From NCBI RefSeq assembly GCF_035503745.1, contig NZ_DATJTC010000020.1:1-64000 (forward strand): DNA of 64,000 nt, read 5' to 3'. This document shows positions 39,075-49,712 of the stretch, one piece after another. The notes beneath the pieces are model-generated. The model was given only the letters and a program-made list of their open reading frames with translations. It searched no databases and was not told the DNA's origin. Each line of letters begins with the position of its first letter. The stretch's first letter is position 1. Source of the stretch: Dyella_B sp035503745. Lineage in GTDB: Bacteria > Pseudomonadota > Gammaproteobacteria > Xanthomonadales > Rhodanobacteraceae. Both the position numbers and the translations under genes were made by a program.

Positions 39075-39860
39075 ATGCAGCTCGTCGATATCGGTGCCAA
39101 TCTCACCCATGAGTCGTTCCGGCACGATTTCGATGCCGTGCTCGACCGTGCCGGCGCGCACGCCGTCGTCAAAATGGTTGTCACGGGCGCGTCACACGCC
39201 GGCAGCGAACATGCGCTGGACTTGGCCCGCGCCCATCCGGGCCTGTTGTATGCCACGGCAGGCGTACATCCGCACCATGCGATCGACTACCTCGACGCCA
39301 CCGACGCGCGCCTGCGCGAGCTTGCGCGTGCGCCCGAGGTGCGCGCCATCGGCGAAACGGGCCTGGACTACAACCGCAACTACTCGCCGCGCGAGGTGCA
39401 ACTGCAGGTGTTCGAACGGCAACTGCGCATCGCGGCCGATGCGGGCAAGCCGCTGTTCCTGCATCAGCGCGATGCGCATCACGATTTTCTGGCCTTGCTT
39501 AAGCGCTATCGCGATAAGGTGCCCGCCGCCGTGGTGCATTGCTTTACCGACACGCGCGAGGCGCTGCACGATTATCTTGCGCTCGATTGCCACATCGGCA
39601 TCACCGGCTGGATCTGCGACGAACGGCGCGGCACGCATTTGCGCCAATTCGTGCGCGAGATTCCTGCCGACCGCTTGATGATCGAAACGGATGCACCTTA
39701 TCTGCTGCCGCGTACGGTGAGACCGCAGCCGAGCCACCGGCGCAACGAACCGATGTATCTGAGGCATATCTGCGAAGAGATCGCACGCGACCGTGGCGAG
39801 GCGGTGGAAGTAACCGCGGCCAACAGTACGGCCACGGCCAAGGCTTTTTTTGGCTTATGA
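39075..39860 (+). CDS. tatD: TatD family 3'-5' exonuclease
   Basis: A metal-dependent TIM-barrel nuclease of 261 residues, implicated in DNA repair and oxidative-stress tolerance. It follows E. coli TatD throughout: VDIGANLTHESF at the start (TatD proper also lacks the HxH of its relatives), TAGVHPHH, AIGETGLDYNRN, LFLHQRDAHHDF, VVHCFTDTREAL, GITGWICDERRG and LIETDAPYLLPR. The ATG at 39075 gives the family N-terminus. It converges on rluE with 27 bp between stops; no hairpin was noticed there. Confidence 0.95.
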   Translation: MQLVDIGANLTHESFRHDFDAVLDRAGAHAVVKMVVTGASHAGSEHALDLARAHPGLLYATAGVHPHHAIDYLDATDARLRELARAPEVRAIGETGLDYNRNYSPREVQLQVFERQLRIAADAGKPLFLHQRDAHHDFLALLKRYRDKVPAAVVHCFTDTREALHDYLALDCHIGITGWICDERRGTHLRQFVREIPADRLMIETDAPYLLPRTVRPQPSHRRNEPMYLRHICEEIARDRGEAVEVTAANSTATAKAFFGL

Positions 39861-39887
39861 CTTAGGCCGATTTTCCGCAGAACGCCT

Positions 39888-40424
39888 CTACGCGGCCAGA
39901 ACGCGCGTCTGGCCCGGCAACAACCCATCCAGTGCATAACCGCCGACCCGCACGCGTATCAACCGCAGCGTGGGAAACCCCACCGCCGCCGTCATGCGCC
40001 GCACCTGCCGATTGCGCCCTTCGCGCAGCGTGATCGAGATCCAGCTGGTGGGAATGCTCTTGCGAAAACGCACCGGCGGATCGCGCGGCCAAAGCCATGC
40101 TGGCTCATCGGCTGGCTCGACCAGCGCCGGCAACGTCGGCCCGTCGTTCAGCACCACGCCGCGGCGCAATGCCTGCAAAGCTACATCGCTCAACGCACCA
40201 TCGACCTGCACCAGATAGGTTTTGGGTTGCTTGTGGCGCGGATCGGTCAACCGATGCGCCAGCGCGCCATCGTCGGTAAGCAGCAACAACCCTTCGCTGT
40301 CGTGATCGAGCCGTCCGGCCGGATAGACGTCCTTCTGGCGCACATAGCCGGCCAGCGTGGGACGTCCGTCGTTAGTGGTGAACTGGCACAGCACACCGAA
40401 CGGCTTGTTCAGCGCGATCAGCAT
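39888..40424 (-). CDS. rluE: 23S rRNA pseudouridine synthase, RluE type
   Basis: A 178-residue RsuA/RluB/E/F-family pseudouridine synthase. The catalytic stretch YPAGRLDHDSEGLLLLT has its Asp at 40. Family blocks KPFGVLCQFT at the N-terminus and LREGRNRQVRRMTAAVGFPTLRLIRV at the C-terminus are clear. There is no S4 domain, as in RluE, which modifies U2457 in E. coli. The ATG at 40424 lies 16 bp after the stop of the divergent-looking but same-strand methyltransferase-like gene (both read left), so the two may be co-transcribed. Confidence 0.9.
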   Translation of the reverse strand: MLIALNKPFGVLCQFTTNDGRPTLAGYVRQKDVYPAGRLDHDSEGLLLLTDDGALAHRLTDPRHKQPKTYLVQVDGALSDVALQALRRGVVLNDGPTLPALVEPADEPAWLWPRDPPVRFRKSIPTSWISITLREGRNRQVRRMTAAVGFPTLRLIRVRVGGYALDGLLPGQTRVLAA

Positions 40425-40439
40425 GCGAAGACAGGCCGC

Positions 40440-41357
40440 TCAGTGCGAGGCCGCGCTCGAGGACGACGCGGCCGGCGCGCCGCTGGCCGCCGGCTTGACG
40501 AAGCGCAGCGTCATGCGATCGGATTCGCCGATCGCTTGGTACTTCGCGCGGTCCTGGTCGCCCAGCGCCAGCGTCGGCGGCAAGGTCCACACGCCTTTGG
40601 GATAGTCCTTGGTGTCCTTGGGATTGGCGTTGATCTCGCTTTGCGCGTCCAGCTTGAAGCCGGCGTCGGTGGCCAGCTTGATCACGTAGGCGGTGGGCAG
40701 GTAGCCCGATGCCTTGACCGCATCCAGCGTCGCCCCGGTCGCGGCGCGATGATCGACCACGCCAAGCACGCCGCCAGGCTTGAGCACGGCGTAAAAGGCC
40801 TTGAACATGGCCGGCGCCGTGCCGGCCATCGCCCAGTTGTGCACGTTGCGGAAGGTGAGCACCATGTCGGCCGATCCGGCCGGGCCGAACACCGGCGACT
40901 GCGGGTTGAAGGTGACGATGGCGGCCTTGCCGAATTGGGCCGAATCGCCGGCGAACTCCTTGCGCAGGGCGGCGACATCCTGCTTGGCCTCGGCGTTGTT
41001 GTCGGCCACCGCGGCGATGTAATGGCCGTTATCGCGCAGCAGCGGGGCGAGCACCTGGGCATACCAGCCCGCGCCGGGAGTGATCTCGATCACCGTCTGG
41101 TCCGGCTGCAGGCCAAAAAACTGCAAGGTCGCCTTGGGATGGCGATAGACGTCACGCGCCTTGTTGGCGGCCGAACGCCAGGAGCCGGCGAGCACGGTAT
41201 CGAGCTGGGAGGCGGTGAAATCGCTGGCGCTGGTCGGCGGCACCAGGTCTCCCTTGGGCTGATCCTGCACGGGCTGGTCCTGCGCGGCTTGTTGCGCATG
41301 GGCAGTGCCAGCGAGCAGCAGCGCGGCGGCCAAGCTGAAGGCGAGCGTGGCTTTCAT
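40440..41357 (-). CDS. Secreted class I methyltransferase-like protein (COG4798-type)
   Basis: 305 residues. The start is the ATG at 41357, six bases after AGGAG; it opens with a clear Sec signal peptide (LAFSLAAALLLAGTAHAQQ). The mature part has a Rossmann methyltransferase layout: VIEITPGAGWYAQVLAPLL (motif I), MVLTFRNVHNWAM and GGVLGVVDHRAA. The C-terminal tail is A/S-rich. A SAM-binding fold with an export signal is odd, because the periplasm is not known to contain SAM. The protein may bind another ligand, or may be cytoplasmic with an N-terminal anchor. It lies directly upstream of rluE on the same strand. Confidence 0.8.
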   Translation of the reverse strand: MKATLAFSLAAALLLAGTAHAQQAAQDQPVQDQPKGDLVPPTSASDFTASQLDTVLAGSWRSAANKARDVYRHPKATLQFFGLQPDQTVIEITPGAGWYAQVLAPLLRDNGHYIAAVADNNAEAKQDVAALRKEFAGDSAQFGKAAIVTFNPQSPVFGPAGSADMVLTFRNVHNWAMAGTAPAMFKAFYAVLKPGGVLGVVDHRAATGATLDAVKASGYLPTAYVIKLATDAGFKLDAQSEINANPKDTKDYPKGVWTLPPTLALGDQDRAKYQAIGESDRMTLRFVKPAASGAPAASSSSAASH

Positions 41358-41491
41358 GACAACTCCTTGCATCGGTGTCCGCGGCATGATGCCGCCAGTC
41401 GTGTACAGCCGGTGTGGACATTTTACATTTAATTTACTTCGCCCGGCGACCGACTTGTGCGGCGGGCGGGTGCGCCCCGCCCGCCTGCGCG

Positions 41492-42154
41492 TCAGAACGG
41501 CCGCGGGCAGACCGATTGCAGCCCATCGATGTGCTCGTGCAGGTCCGGCGCGATGCCCTGCCACATGGGGTCGAGAATGAAGTCGATGCCCTCATAGCGG
41601 GCAAGCTTCGCGGCGGGGATGAAATCGGCGTCGCCGGCAACCAGGATGATCTGGTCCACCTGCCGCTTGTAGGCGAGCGCGGCAATATCGATACCGATCT
41701 TCATGTCCACCTGGGTCTGGCGCATGTCCGGCTCGAAATGCTCGTCGCCCAGCTCGTCCCAGTACAAGGATTCCTCGCGCAACTGCTGGTAAGCCTGGTG
41801 GCGCAGCTTCCATTCGCCGCGGTCGGCCAGGCGCCCCAGTCGCAGCGCCATCTTGCGCTGGCGGCGCAGTTGATCGTGCAGGTCGCGCCGGAACGAAGCG
41901 GCGGAGGTGCGGGCGAAATCGATGCTTTCGCCGCTGATCGGCTTCACCAGCACCTTTTCCAGCGGCGGGCAATCGTAGAAAAAGATGCGGTACAGCGCTT
42001 CGCGCGGACGATCCAGTACCTTGAGGTGTTCGAGCGCCATGCCGAAAACGGTCTTGGCCACGGTCCGTGCGTCGTTGGCATCGCGGTCGCCCCATACCTT
42101 GCGATAGCGGGCAAGAAAGAAAGCGCCGTCGACGAGGATGGCGGTGCTGGGCAT
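41492..42154 (-). CDS. NYN-domain (LabA/DUF88) protein
   Basis: A PIN-like nuclease-fold protein of 220 residues. Conserved acidic positions are visible: Asp9 in STAILVDGAFFLARY, the pair in QVDMKIGIDIAALAYK, and LVAGDADFIPAAKLA. These match NYN/LabA-type domains, which are putative Mg-dependent RNases. Residues about 75-140 form a charged helical insert. An AAGGA site six bases before the ATG supports the start. It stands alone between a methyltransferase-like gene and a decayed gene. RNA target unknown. Confidence 0.85.
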   Translation of the reverse strand: MPSTAILVDGAFFLARYRKVWGDRDANDARTVAKTVFGMALEHLKVLDRPREALYRIFFYDCPPLEKVLVKPISGESIDFARTSAASFRRDLHDQLRRQRKMALRLGRLADRGEWKLRHQAYQQLREESLYWDELGDEHFEPDMRQTQVDMKIGIDIAALAYKRQVDQIILVAGDADFIPAAKLARYEGIDFILDPMWQGIAPDLHEHIDGLQSVCPRPF

Positions 42155-42291
42155 AGAAAATCCTTATGAGTGTCGCAGAGGGTTTCTTTATGTCGACTCC
42201 CATGTGGTCGACCGGCGTATTCTACGTGAAGGTACCGTAGGGGTTGCCGTCGTTCTACGTCAGATTTTGCCGTCTGCGACTTACACCATAG

Positions 42292-42540
42292 GACTACACC
42301 AACAACGGGACGGAGCATGTGCTTGAAGCGCTGAACGCGATCAAGCAGTGGACGTTCAACCTGCCCGCCACGGGCCCGCATGCGGCGGACGCGTAGGGGG
42401 ACATTCGCATACCCGTGCAATTCAGCCTGCACGCGTTCGGCAGCTCGCCGCTGGACAGCGACGGAAAATGGCGGGTCTACGTACCCGGTCCACGCGCCCA
42501 GGTGCCCTGGCAACAACAAGTGCCCAGGGCCTTTACCCGC
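42292..42540 (+). pseudogene. Decayed gene fragment with a TonB-C-terminal-like reading frame
   Basis: Plus-strand codons read DYTNNGTEHVLEALNAIKQW then TFNLPATG, hit an in-frame TAG at 42394-42396, and continue in the same frame with GDIRIPVQFSLHAFGSS and DSDGKWRVYVPGP. The pattern (AIKQW...IRIPVQFSL) resembles the end of TonB-type C-terminal domains. A TAG also precedes the first residue at 42289-42291. No start codon or upstream domain is left. I read this as a remnant. The right border is uncertain because the frame runs on into the LysR gene as shadow. Confidence 0.4.
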
Positions 42541-42567
42541 GCGCAAGGCCGGGCCGCGACCGGACGG

Positions 42568-43485
42568 CTAAAGCGGCGACGCTTGCGGTTGCCACACCGG
42601 CATCTGGCGCTCATACCTCTGCGCTTCCTCCAGCAGCCACTGGCGAAACGTGGCCATGCCGCGATGGTCTTGCGAACGCGGCGGGTAGACCAGGTAATAC
42701 GCCTCGGGCACCGGCAAGTAGCGATCGCCCAACACCACCAGGCGCCCCGCGTCGATCAGCGACTTGGAGGTGACCATGCGCCCCAGCGCCACGCCCAGCC
42801 CTTCCAGCGCGGCCTGGCGCAAGGCATCGACGGTATCGACGTGGGCCACGTAGCGGCGCGGCGGCTCGCCGCCGTAGTGCGCAAACCAGTCGTTCCAGCG
42901 GTTGTTACGGTTGGGATCGCCGATCAGCGGCCACTGCGCCAGATCCAGCGGATCGGCATCGCCCATGCGCGCCACCAGCTCGGCCGCCGCCACCGGTGCG
43001 ATCCATTCGCCGAACAAACGCTCGCTGCGTAAACCTTCCCATTCGCCCTTGCCATAACGCACTGCCGCATCGACTGCTTCGCGTTCGAAATTCACCAGCG
43101 CGGACGTGGATTGCAAATTCAGCTGCAGCTCCGGATGCGCCGCGAGCAGCCGTGGCAGGCGCGGCATCAGCCAACTGGAGGTGATGCCGGGACTCGCGCT
43201 CAGGCTCAACGCATCGTGGCGGCGTTCGCGGTAGCGCGACAGCGCGTGTTCGATGCCGTCAAAGTGTTCGCCCACCGCTTCGAGCAGCTCGCAACCTTCC
43301 ACGGTCAGGGTCACGCCGCGCGGGCCGCGTTCGAACAGGCGCCGCTCAAGGCGCTCCTCCAACTGGCGCATCTGATGGCTGAGCGCGCTGACGGTGAGAT
43401 TGGCCTGGTCGGCCGCGCGCGACAGATTGCCCAGGCGGGCAATGTGCACGAATTGCTGCAAAAGACTGAGTGGAACCCGGCTCAT
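42568..43485 (-). CDS. LysR family transcriptional regulator
   Basis: 305 residues. An N-terminal winged helix-turn-helix (LLQQFVHIARLGNLSRAADQANLTVSALSHQMRQLEERL) is followed by a periplasmic-binding-like effector domain (about 90-295). The GcvA-like features are SPGITSSWLMPRL and a long last helix. The gene is divergent from the short ORF at 43584 and the aldo/keto reductase, which it probably regulates, as is usual for divergently placed LysR genes. Effector unknown. Confidence 0.92.
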   Translation of the reverse strand: MSRVPLSLLQQFVHIARLGNLSRAADQANLTVSALSHQMRQLEERLERRLFERGPRGVTLTVEGCELLEAVGEHFDGIEHALSRYRERRHDALSLSASPGITSSWLMPRLPRLLAAHPELQLNLQSTSALVNFEREAVDAAVRYGKGEWEGLRSERLFGEWIAPVAAAELVARMGDADPLDLAQWPLIGDPNRNNRWNDWFAHYGGEPPRRYVAHVDTVDALRQAALEGLGVALGRMVTSKSLIDAGRLVVLGDRYLPVPEAYYLVYPPRSQDHRGMATFRQWLLEEAQRYERQMPVWQPQASPL

Positions 43486-43583
43486 GTTGAATGCCCCTCA
43501 AACCTGGCTTGCGAATATATCGCTTTTCCGGGCGCGCACAGGCCAGTACGTTGAACATACCCCAACCCAGACCGGAACCCGCC

Positions 43584-43763
43584 ATGCGCTCGCCATGGAT
43601 CGACCTGCTGTTCCTGCACGGCCACCTTGCGCCCGCTCCGCTGTCCTGGCGACCTGATACATCCGCTTGCGATCGAGCCGTGGCCGTCCGGATCGAGGTG
43701 GACGTCGCCCGACTCCCCCTGGGGAGCCGCCGCGACGAACATGACTGTGCCTGCGGTGCTTGA
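43584..43763 (+). CDS. Possible small protein (59 aa) in the LysR / aldo-keto reductase gap
   Basis: An ATG at 43584 opens MRSPWIDLLFLHGHLAPAPL and runs 59 codons to TGA at 43763, ending in CACGA. Residues 4-12 are hydrophobic and the rest is charged. The frame is open a little further 5'. The ribosome-binding site is weak. It lies just where a LysR-controlled transcript would begin, 82 bp before the aldo/keto reductase. I cannot assign a family; coding is plausible but unproven. Confidence 0.4.
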   Translation: MRSPWIDLLFLHGHLAPAPLSWRPDTSACDRAVAVRIEVDVARLPLGSRRDEHDCACGA

Positions 43764-43845
43764 TTCACGCGCGCAGGCACCCACCTCGGAATAGCCTTGT
43801 GCCGCCGCACGACGGCGCCACCCCTGCCTGTTCCGAGGATTGACC

Positions 43846-44796
43846 ATGCCACTGCGCCAACTGGGCCGCTCCGATCTGTCCATTGCACCGCTCGCCTTCG
43901 GCGGCAACGTATTCGGCTGGAGCGTCGATGAGCAGCGCTCGTTCGAACTGCTGGACGCCTTCGTCGACGCCGGCTTCAACCTGATCGATACCGCCGACGT
44001 CTACTCGGCGTGGGCGCCGGGCAACCGTGGCGGCGAATCGGAAACCATCATCGGCAAATGGCTCAAGCGCAGCGGCAAGCGCGAGCACGTGGCGATCGCC
44101 ACCAAGGTGGCCAAGTGGGTGGAACATCGCGGGCTCTCGCCGATCAACATCCGCGAGGCGGTGGAGGGTTCGCTCAGGCGCCTGCAAACCGATCGTATCG
44201 ATCTGTACCAGGCGCATGAAGACGATGCGACGGTGCCGCTCAGCGAAACCCTGGGCGCGTTCGCGCGTCTGATCGAGGAGGGCAAGGTGCGCGTGATCGG
44301 CGCATCCAACTACGGCGCCGACCGCTTCGCCGAAGCGTTGAAGGTATCGAAGGATCACCACCTGCCGCGCTATGAAAGCCTGCAGCCGGAATACAACCTG
44401 GTCAGCCGTGCCGGTTACGAAAAGCAACTGGAGCCGCTGATCCGCGCGGAAGGCGTGGGCGTCATCAATTACTACGCGCTGGCCAGCGGCTTCCTTAGCG
44501 GCAAGTACCGCTGCGAGGCGGATCTGTACAAGAGCAGCGCGCGCGGCGGCGCGGTGAAGAAATACCTCAACGCGCAAGGCTTGAAGGTGCTTTCCGCCCT
44601 CGATGAAATCGCCGCCGCGCACAAGGCAACCACCGCGCAGGTCGCGCTCGCATGGCTGATGGCGCGTCCAGGCATCACCGCCCCCATCGCCAGTGCCACC
44701 GGTGTAGAACAACTGCAGGAGTTGATCGGCGCCGCGCGGCTGACGCTTGCCGCCGATGAGATCGATGCGCTGAACGCCGCGAGCGCCTGGGCATAA
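43846..44796 (+). CDS. Aldo/keto reductase
   Basis: An NADPH-dependent oxidoreductase with a TIM-barrel fold, 316 residues. Catalytic positions are visible in NLIDTADVYSAW (Asp and Tyr), IATKVAKW (Lys) and LYQAHEDD (His). The cofactor segment near the C-terminus is PIASATGVEQLQELI. MPLRQLGRSDLSIAPLAFGG is the usual opening. The ATG at 43846 lies seven bases after GAGG; the TTG two codons earlier is less likely. Divergence from the LysR gene suggests inducible control. Substrate unknown. Confidence 0.93.
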   Translation: MPLRQLGRSDLSIAPLAFGGNVFGWSVDEQRSFELLDAFVDAGFNLIDTADVYSAWAPGNRGGESETIIGKWLKRSGKREHVAIATKVAKWVEHRGLSPINIREAVEGSLRRLQTDRIDLYQAHEDDATVPLSETLGAFARLIEEGKVRVIGASNYGADRFAEALKVSKDHHLPRYESLQPEYNLVSRAGYEKQLEPLIRAEGVGVINYYALASGFLSGKYRCEADLYKSSARGGAVKKYLNAQGLKVLSALDEIAAAHKATTAQVALAWLMARPGITAPIASATGVEQLQELIGAARLTLAADEIDALNAASAWA

Positions 44797-45053
44797 CGTT
44801 TCCCTTCGTCGATGTGTGGCCGGACACGCCGCGCGGCGCGCCTTAGAGCGCGCCGTTGCGCGTTGGGCTTGATGGGAAAGAACCAGCACGCCGCGCGAAC
44901 GCTCGCCGCCCGGACAAATCGGCATGATCGACAGCGGCGCGGCGCTGATCGTGAGCGGCGCCAAGCAGGGCCGCTTCATTCCCTCTGCACCTGGCCACAC
45001 CCCATTTCCAGCCTCATGTAGCGAGGCCGATGCGCAAAGCGCGGTGCGCGGGA

Positions 45054-46097
45054 CTAGGGATCGAGGTCTTCCGGCGACTGCACGGTGTAGCCCATGGCCT
45101 TGAGGTGGGCGAGGTAGCCGTCCGGCGAAAGCACTTCGCGCATCGGCAGAACGGCGAAGGTTTGCGTGTTGCGGGCGATCGCGGCGACGGCAGCCTGCTG
45201 CCACATCGCCTCCATGCGCTGGGGCAAGTCGTGCAGGCCCAGCTGCTGCGCGACGTCGGCATTGATCACGGCGATCAGGCATGACTCATGGCGGTCGCCT
45301 ACCGACAGGCTGCGCAAGGTGGCGATGTCGCCGGTGGACCAGGCATTGGCGCGTGCGGTCAGCTGGCCCATGTCTTGCCCGACGATGTTCAGCGTCTGGT
45401 TAAAGCAGCTGATGTCGTGCAAGTTGGTCTCCTTGATCGTATCCAGCGCTTCGCGCGGGTGCTCCACCACCAGCTGGTATTTGACCGGCGTGCGTTTCAC
45501 ATCGTGCCGATCCGCCAGCTTGCGTACCGTGGCGAGGACGTCATTGGCATTGGTGAGGCCGGCCTTGTCCAGCGCCTTCTGATAGAGCTTCCACGCCACC
45601 AGGATCGGCCGCCAGTATTCGATGCCGTGGTCGTCGCCCAAGTACTGCAATTTCAGCGCTTCCCAGCGCGTGTACATGTCCGGGGGAAGGATCTGCCGGA
45701 GGCTCTCGCCGCCCGGATTCTTGCGCGCGCCATAGACGGACGGAAGCAGTGCGAGCTTGCCGAAGAATCCGGCGTCGACTTTCAGGTCCGCGCTCGGCGC
45801 TTCGAGCATTTCCTGCGACTGCGCGAGGGTGCGGTCCACTTCGGCCGAGCGCCACTCCATATGCCTGGGCAGTGGCGTCAAGGTGCCCAGCACCCACATG
45901 ACATGATTGCCCTTGCTGACCTTCCACAGGCCCGGCCCCGGCTGCTCGCCGGTGACCGTGACGGCCTGCAGCAGCTTCACGTTTTCGCGCGCGGGCGCGG
46001 GCGCGCTGCCGGGCGCAACCGGCGCGGACTGTGCCCAGGTGGGCGCCGCTGGCCATGCGGCGAGCCATCCCATGACCATAACCATGACGATGCGCAT
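45054..46097 (-). CDS. TraB/GumN family periplasmic protein
   Basis: 347 residues. A signal peptide (IVMVMVMGWLAAWPAAPTWA) follows the ATG at 46097, which has GGAG nine bases upstream; the frame is open 66 bp further. The TraB/GumN core begins at LWKVSKGNHVMWVLGTLTPL. The family end VLPMREVLSPDGYLAHLKAMGYTV is present. Proteins of this family have a putative erythromycin-esterase/TIKI-like metalloprotease fold; activity here is unproven. It is the only gene between the aldo/keto reductase and the icd terminator. Confidence 0.85.
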   Translation of the reverse strand: MRIVMVMVMGWLAAWPAAPTWAQSAPVAPGSAPAPARENVKLLQAVTVTGEQPGPGLWKVSKGNHVMWVLGTLTPLPRHMEWRSAEVDRTLAQSQEMLEAPSADLKVDAGFFGKLALLPSVYGARKNPGGESLRQILPPDMYTRWEALKLQYLGDDHGIEYWRPILVAWKLYQKALDKAGLTNANDVLATVRKLADRHDVKRTPVKYQLVVEHPREALDTIKETNLHDISCFNQTLNIVGQDMGQLTARANAWSTGDIATLRSLSVGDRHESCLIAVINADVAQQLGLHDLPQRMEAMWQQAAVAAIARNTQTFAVLPMREVLSPDGYLAHLKAMGYTVQSPEDLDP

Positions 46098-46186
46098 GCG
46101 TGACAACTCCGGAAGCGCGGGAAATCCCATCCTATGCATCGCCACCTTAATGGCTTGCCGCATCGTCGTCGTGTGCCATCCGTGAC

Positions 46187-46272
46187 AAAAAACGGGGCCG
46201 GTTGAACTGCACCACAGAACTTGGACAGGCGTCCAACTTCCGGCTGCAGTTCACACGGCCCGGTTCCCTTTT
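46187..46272 (-). terminator. Composite hairpin terminator downstream of icd
   Basis: Read leftwards from icd, long imperfect arms (TGCAGTTCA...CGGCCC region at 46244-46268 against 46193-46210) enclose a small perfect hairpin, TTGGAC-AGGC-GTCCAA at 46221-46236. The structure ends in six Ts (A run at 46187-46192 on the plus strand). It starts 18 bp after the icd stop. Confidence 0.75.
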
Positions 46273-46290
46273 GTGCCGATGACGATCCGC

Positions 46291-48516
<2,226 letters not shown>

Positions 48517-48935
48517 GGTCTGCGTGGGCCTTTGGTTGCTACGACATTTCATGGGGAGCGCAGCTGCCGCGACCGGTCGCGGCGGCGCATGGCGCACACT
48601 TAAAGTGCGCCTTCCTGGTCGGTCATCGGCAGGGAACGCGATGAAAGTCCGAATAAGCTTCCCATTGTCGCGTTTTCACCCGGAGCGCGAAAGCGCCGCC
48701 GGGAGCTGCGTGACAGGGGTGCATCCGGGTACGGGGCGTGTTCCGAACCGATGGGACGACGTGGCGCTTGAATCTTGGGCTGGCCCGGCCAAATCCAAGG
48801 CCTTGACGGCTGTCATAAAACGTACTTAAGCGTACGGAATCATGGCCGCAACGGCTCGCGCGGGACGCCGGGGACGCGTAACCGCCCCCGCGCATGGCCC
48901 GGCCATGCCGACCGCACCGTATCTGAGGACACACC
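48517..48935. other. Intergenic region between divergent icd and a lipoprotein gene
   Basis: 419 bp that must contain both promoters. Short frames cross it on both strands, but none has a supported start or family look. I found no clear -35/-10 pair or repeat. The stretch around 48815-48840 (TCATAAAACGTACTTAAGCG) is the most AT-rich part and the likeliest promoter area for the lipoprotein. Confidence 0.4.
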
Positions 48936-49346
48936 ATGCCTGCACGTATCGCCTTGCTGCCGTTATCGATGGGTCTGCTCCTGCTTGCCGGCTGCGCCCA
49001 GCAGTTGGAGGTGCACCAGATCACCTCGGCGCAGGTCACCGTGCAGCCCGACAGCGACGACGCGTCCGGCCGCGCGCTGAGCGGAGACCAGCTCACCGCC
49101 CTCACCGCCTGGATCAAGACCCACACCCATTGCTCGGGCATGAGCGCCGACATTCCCCAACACCCCGCCCTGCAATTCCAGCTGCAGGACTCCAGCGGCA
49201 TGAGCGACCGGCTTTCGGTATACGAACACACCGATGGCGCGGCGACCTTCTATCTCTACCAGGGAGAGCGCCTGGCACCGCTGCGTTGCCACGTATCGGC
49301 CGCGGACCTGGCCCGATTGAAGTCGGCGATCGGTCAAGCTCCCTAG
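48936..49346 (+). CDS. Small putative lipoprotein
   Basis: 136 residues. A short signal peptide ends in the lipobox LLLLAGCAQQ, with the acylated Cys near residue 20. The mature part is about 115 residues with two further cysteines (HTHCSGMSAD and LRCHVSAADL) that could form a disulfide. No family recognised. After the Cys the residue is Ala, with no Asp, so outer-membrane sorting is expected. It is separated from the next gene by 366 bp. Confidence 0.8.
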   Translation: MPARIALLPLSMGLLLLAGCAQQLEVHQITSAQVTVQPDSDDASGRALSGDQLTALTAWIKTHTHCSGMSADIPQHPALQFQLQDSSGMSDRLSVYEHTDGAATFYLYQGERLAPLRCHVSAADLARLKSAIGQAP

Positions 49347-49712
49347 CGAACACTGCGGGACGCCACCGCTTACTTGGCGGCATAGACGTCTATTTGCCAT
49401 TTGAACGTTAAGGACCGCAAAGCGTCCGCGGCGCTTTTGTGCGCATGGCTGCCGCGTCTACGTTTCAACCTGCAAATACTGCCGCGACCGGTAGAAAAGC
49501 GCGGCGTTTAAAGGATTCATAGCGGCTTTTTCATTTAACGCAAACGCGGGCGAATTGGCTCTTTAGAAACGCCCTGTTTCTTCATAAAACATTCACGGGT
49601 TGCGCAAATCCCCCACACCCCACATCGCGCGCAACCCTGGTGATTCCCAAACGTCAGGGAAGGAAGTCGGCATGCGTGTTCCCCACACCCAAGCTCGCAG
49701 GGAGGATTAGTC
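49347..49712. other. Leader region of the large TonB-dependent receptor gene
   Basis: 366 bp with lower GC content than its surroundings between about 49500 and 49600, likely the receptor promoter area. A 9-bp inverted repeat, GGGTTGCGC at 49597-49605 and GCGCAACCC at 49629-49637 with a 23-base loop, lies 76 bp before the start. GGGAGG at 49700-49705 is the ribosome-binding site for a GTG start. No gene is evident. Confidence 0.5.

Noticed and set aside
44797..45053. Protein-like stretch around 44920-45000 (GQIGMIDSGAALIVSGAKQG)
   Set aside because: Short, without start or context, and interrupted in frame upstream; not enough to call a gene remnant.
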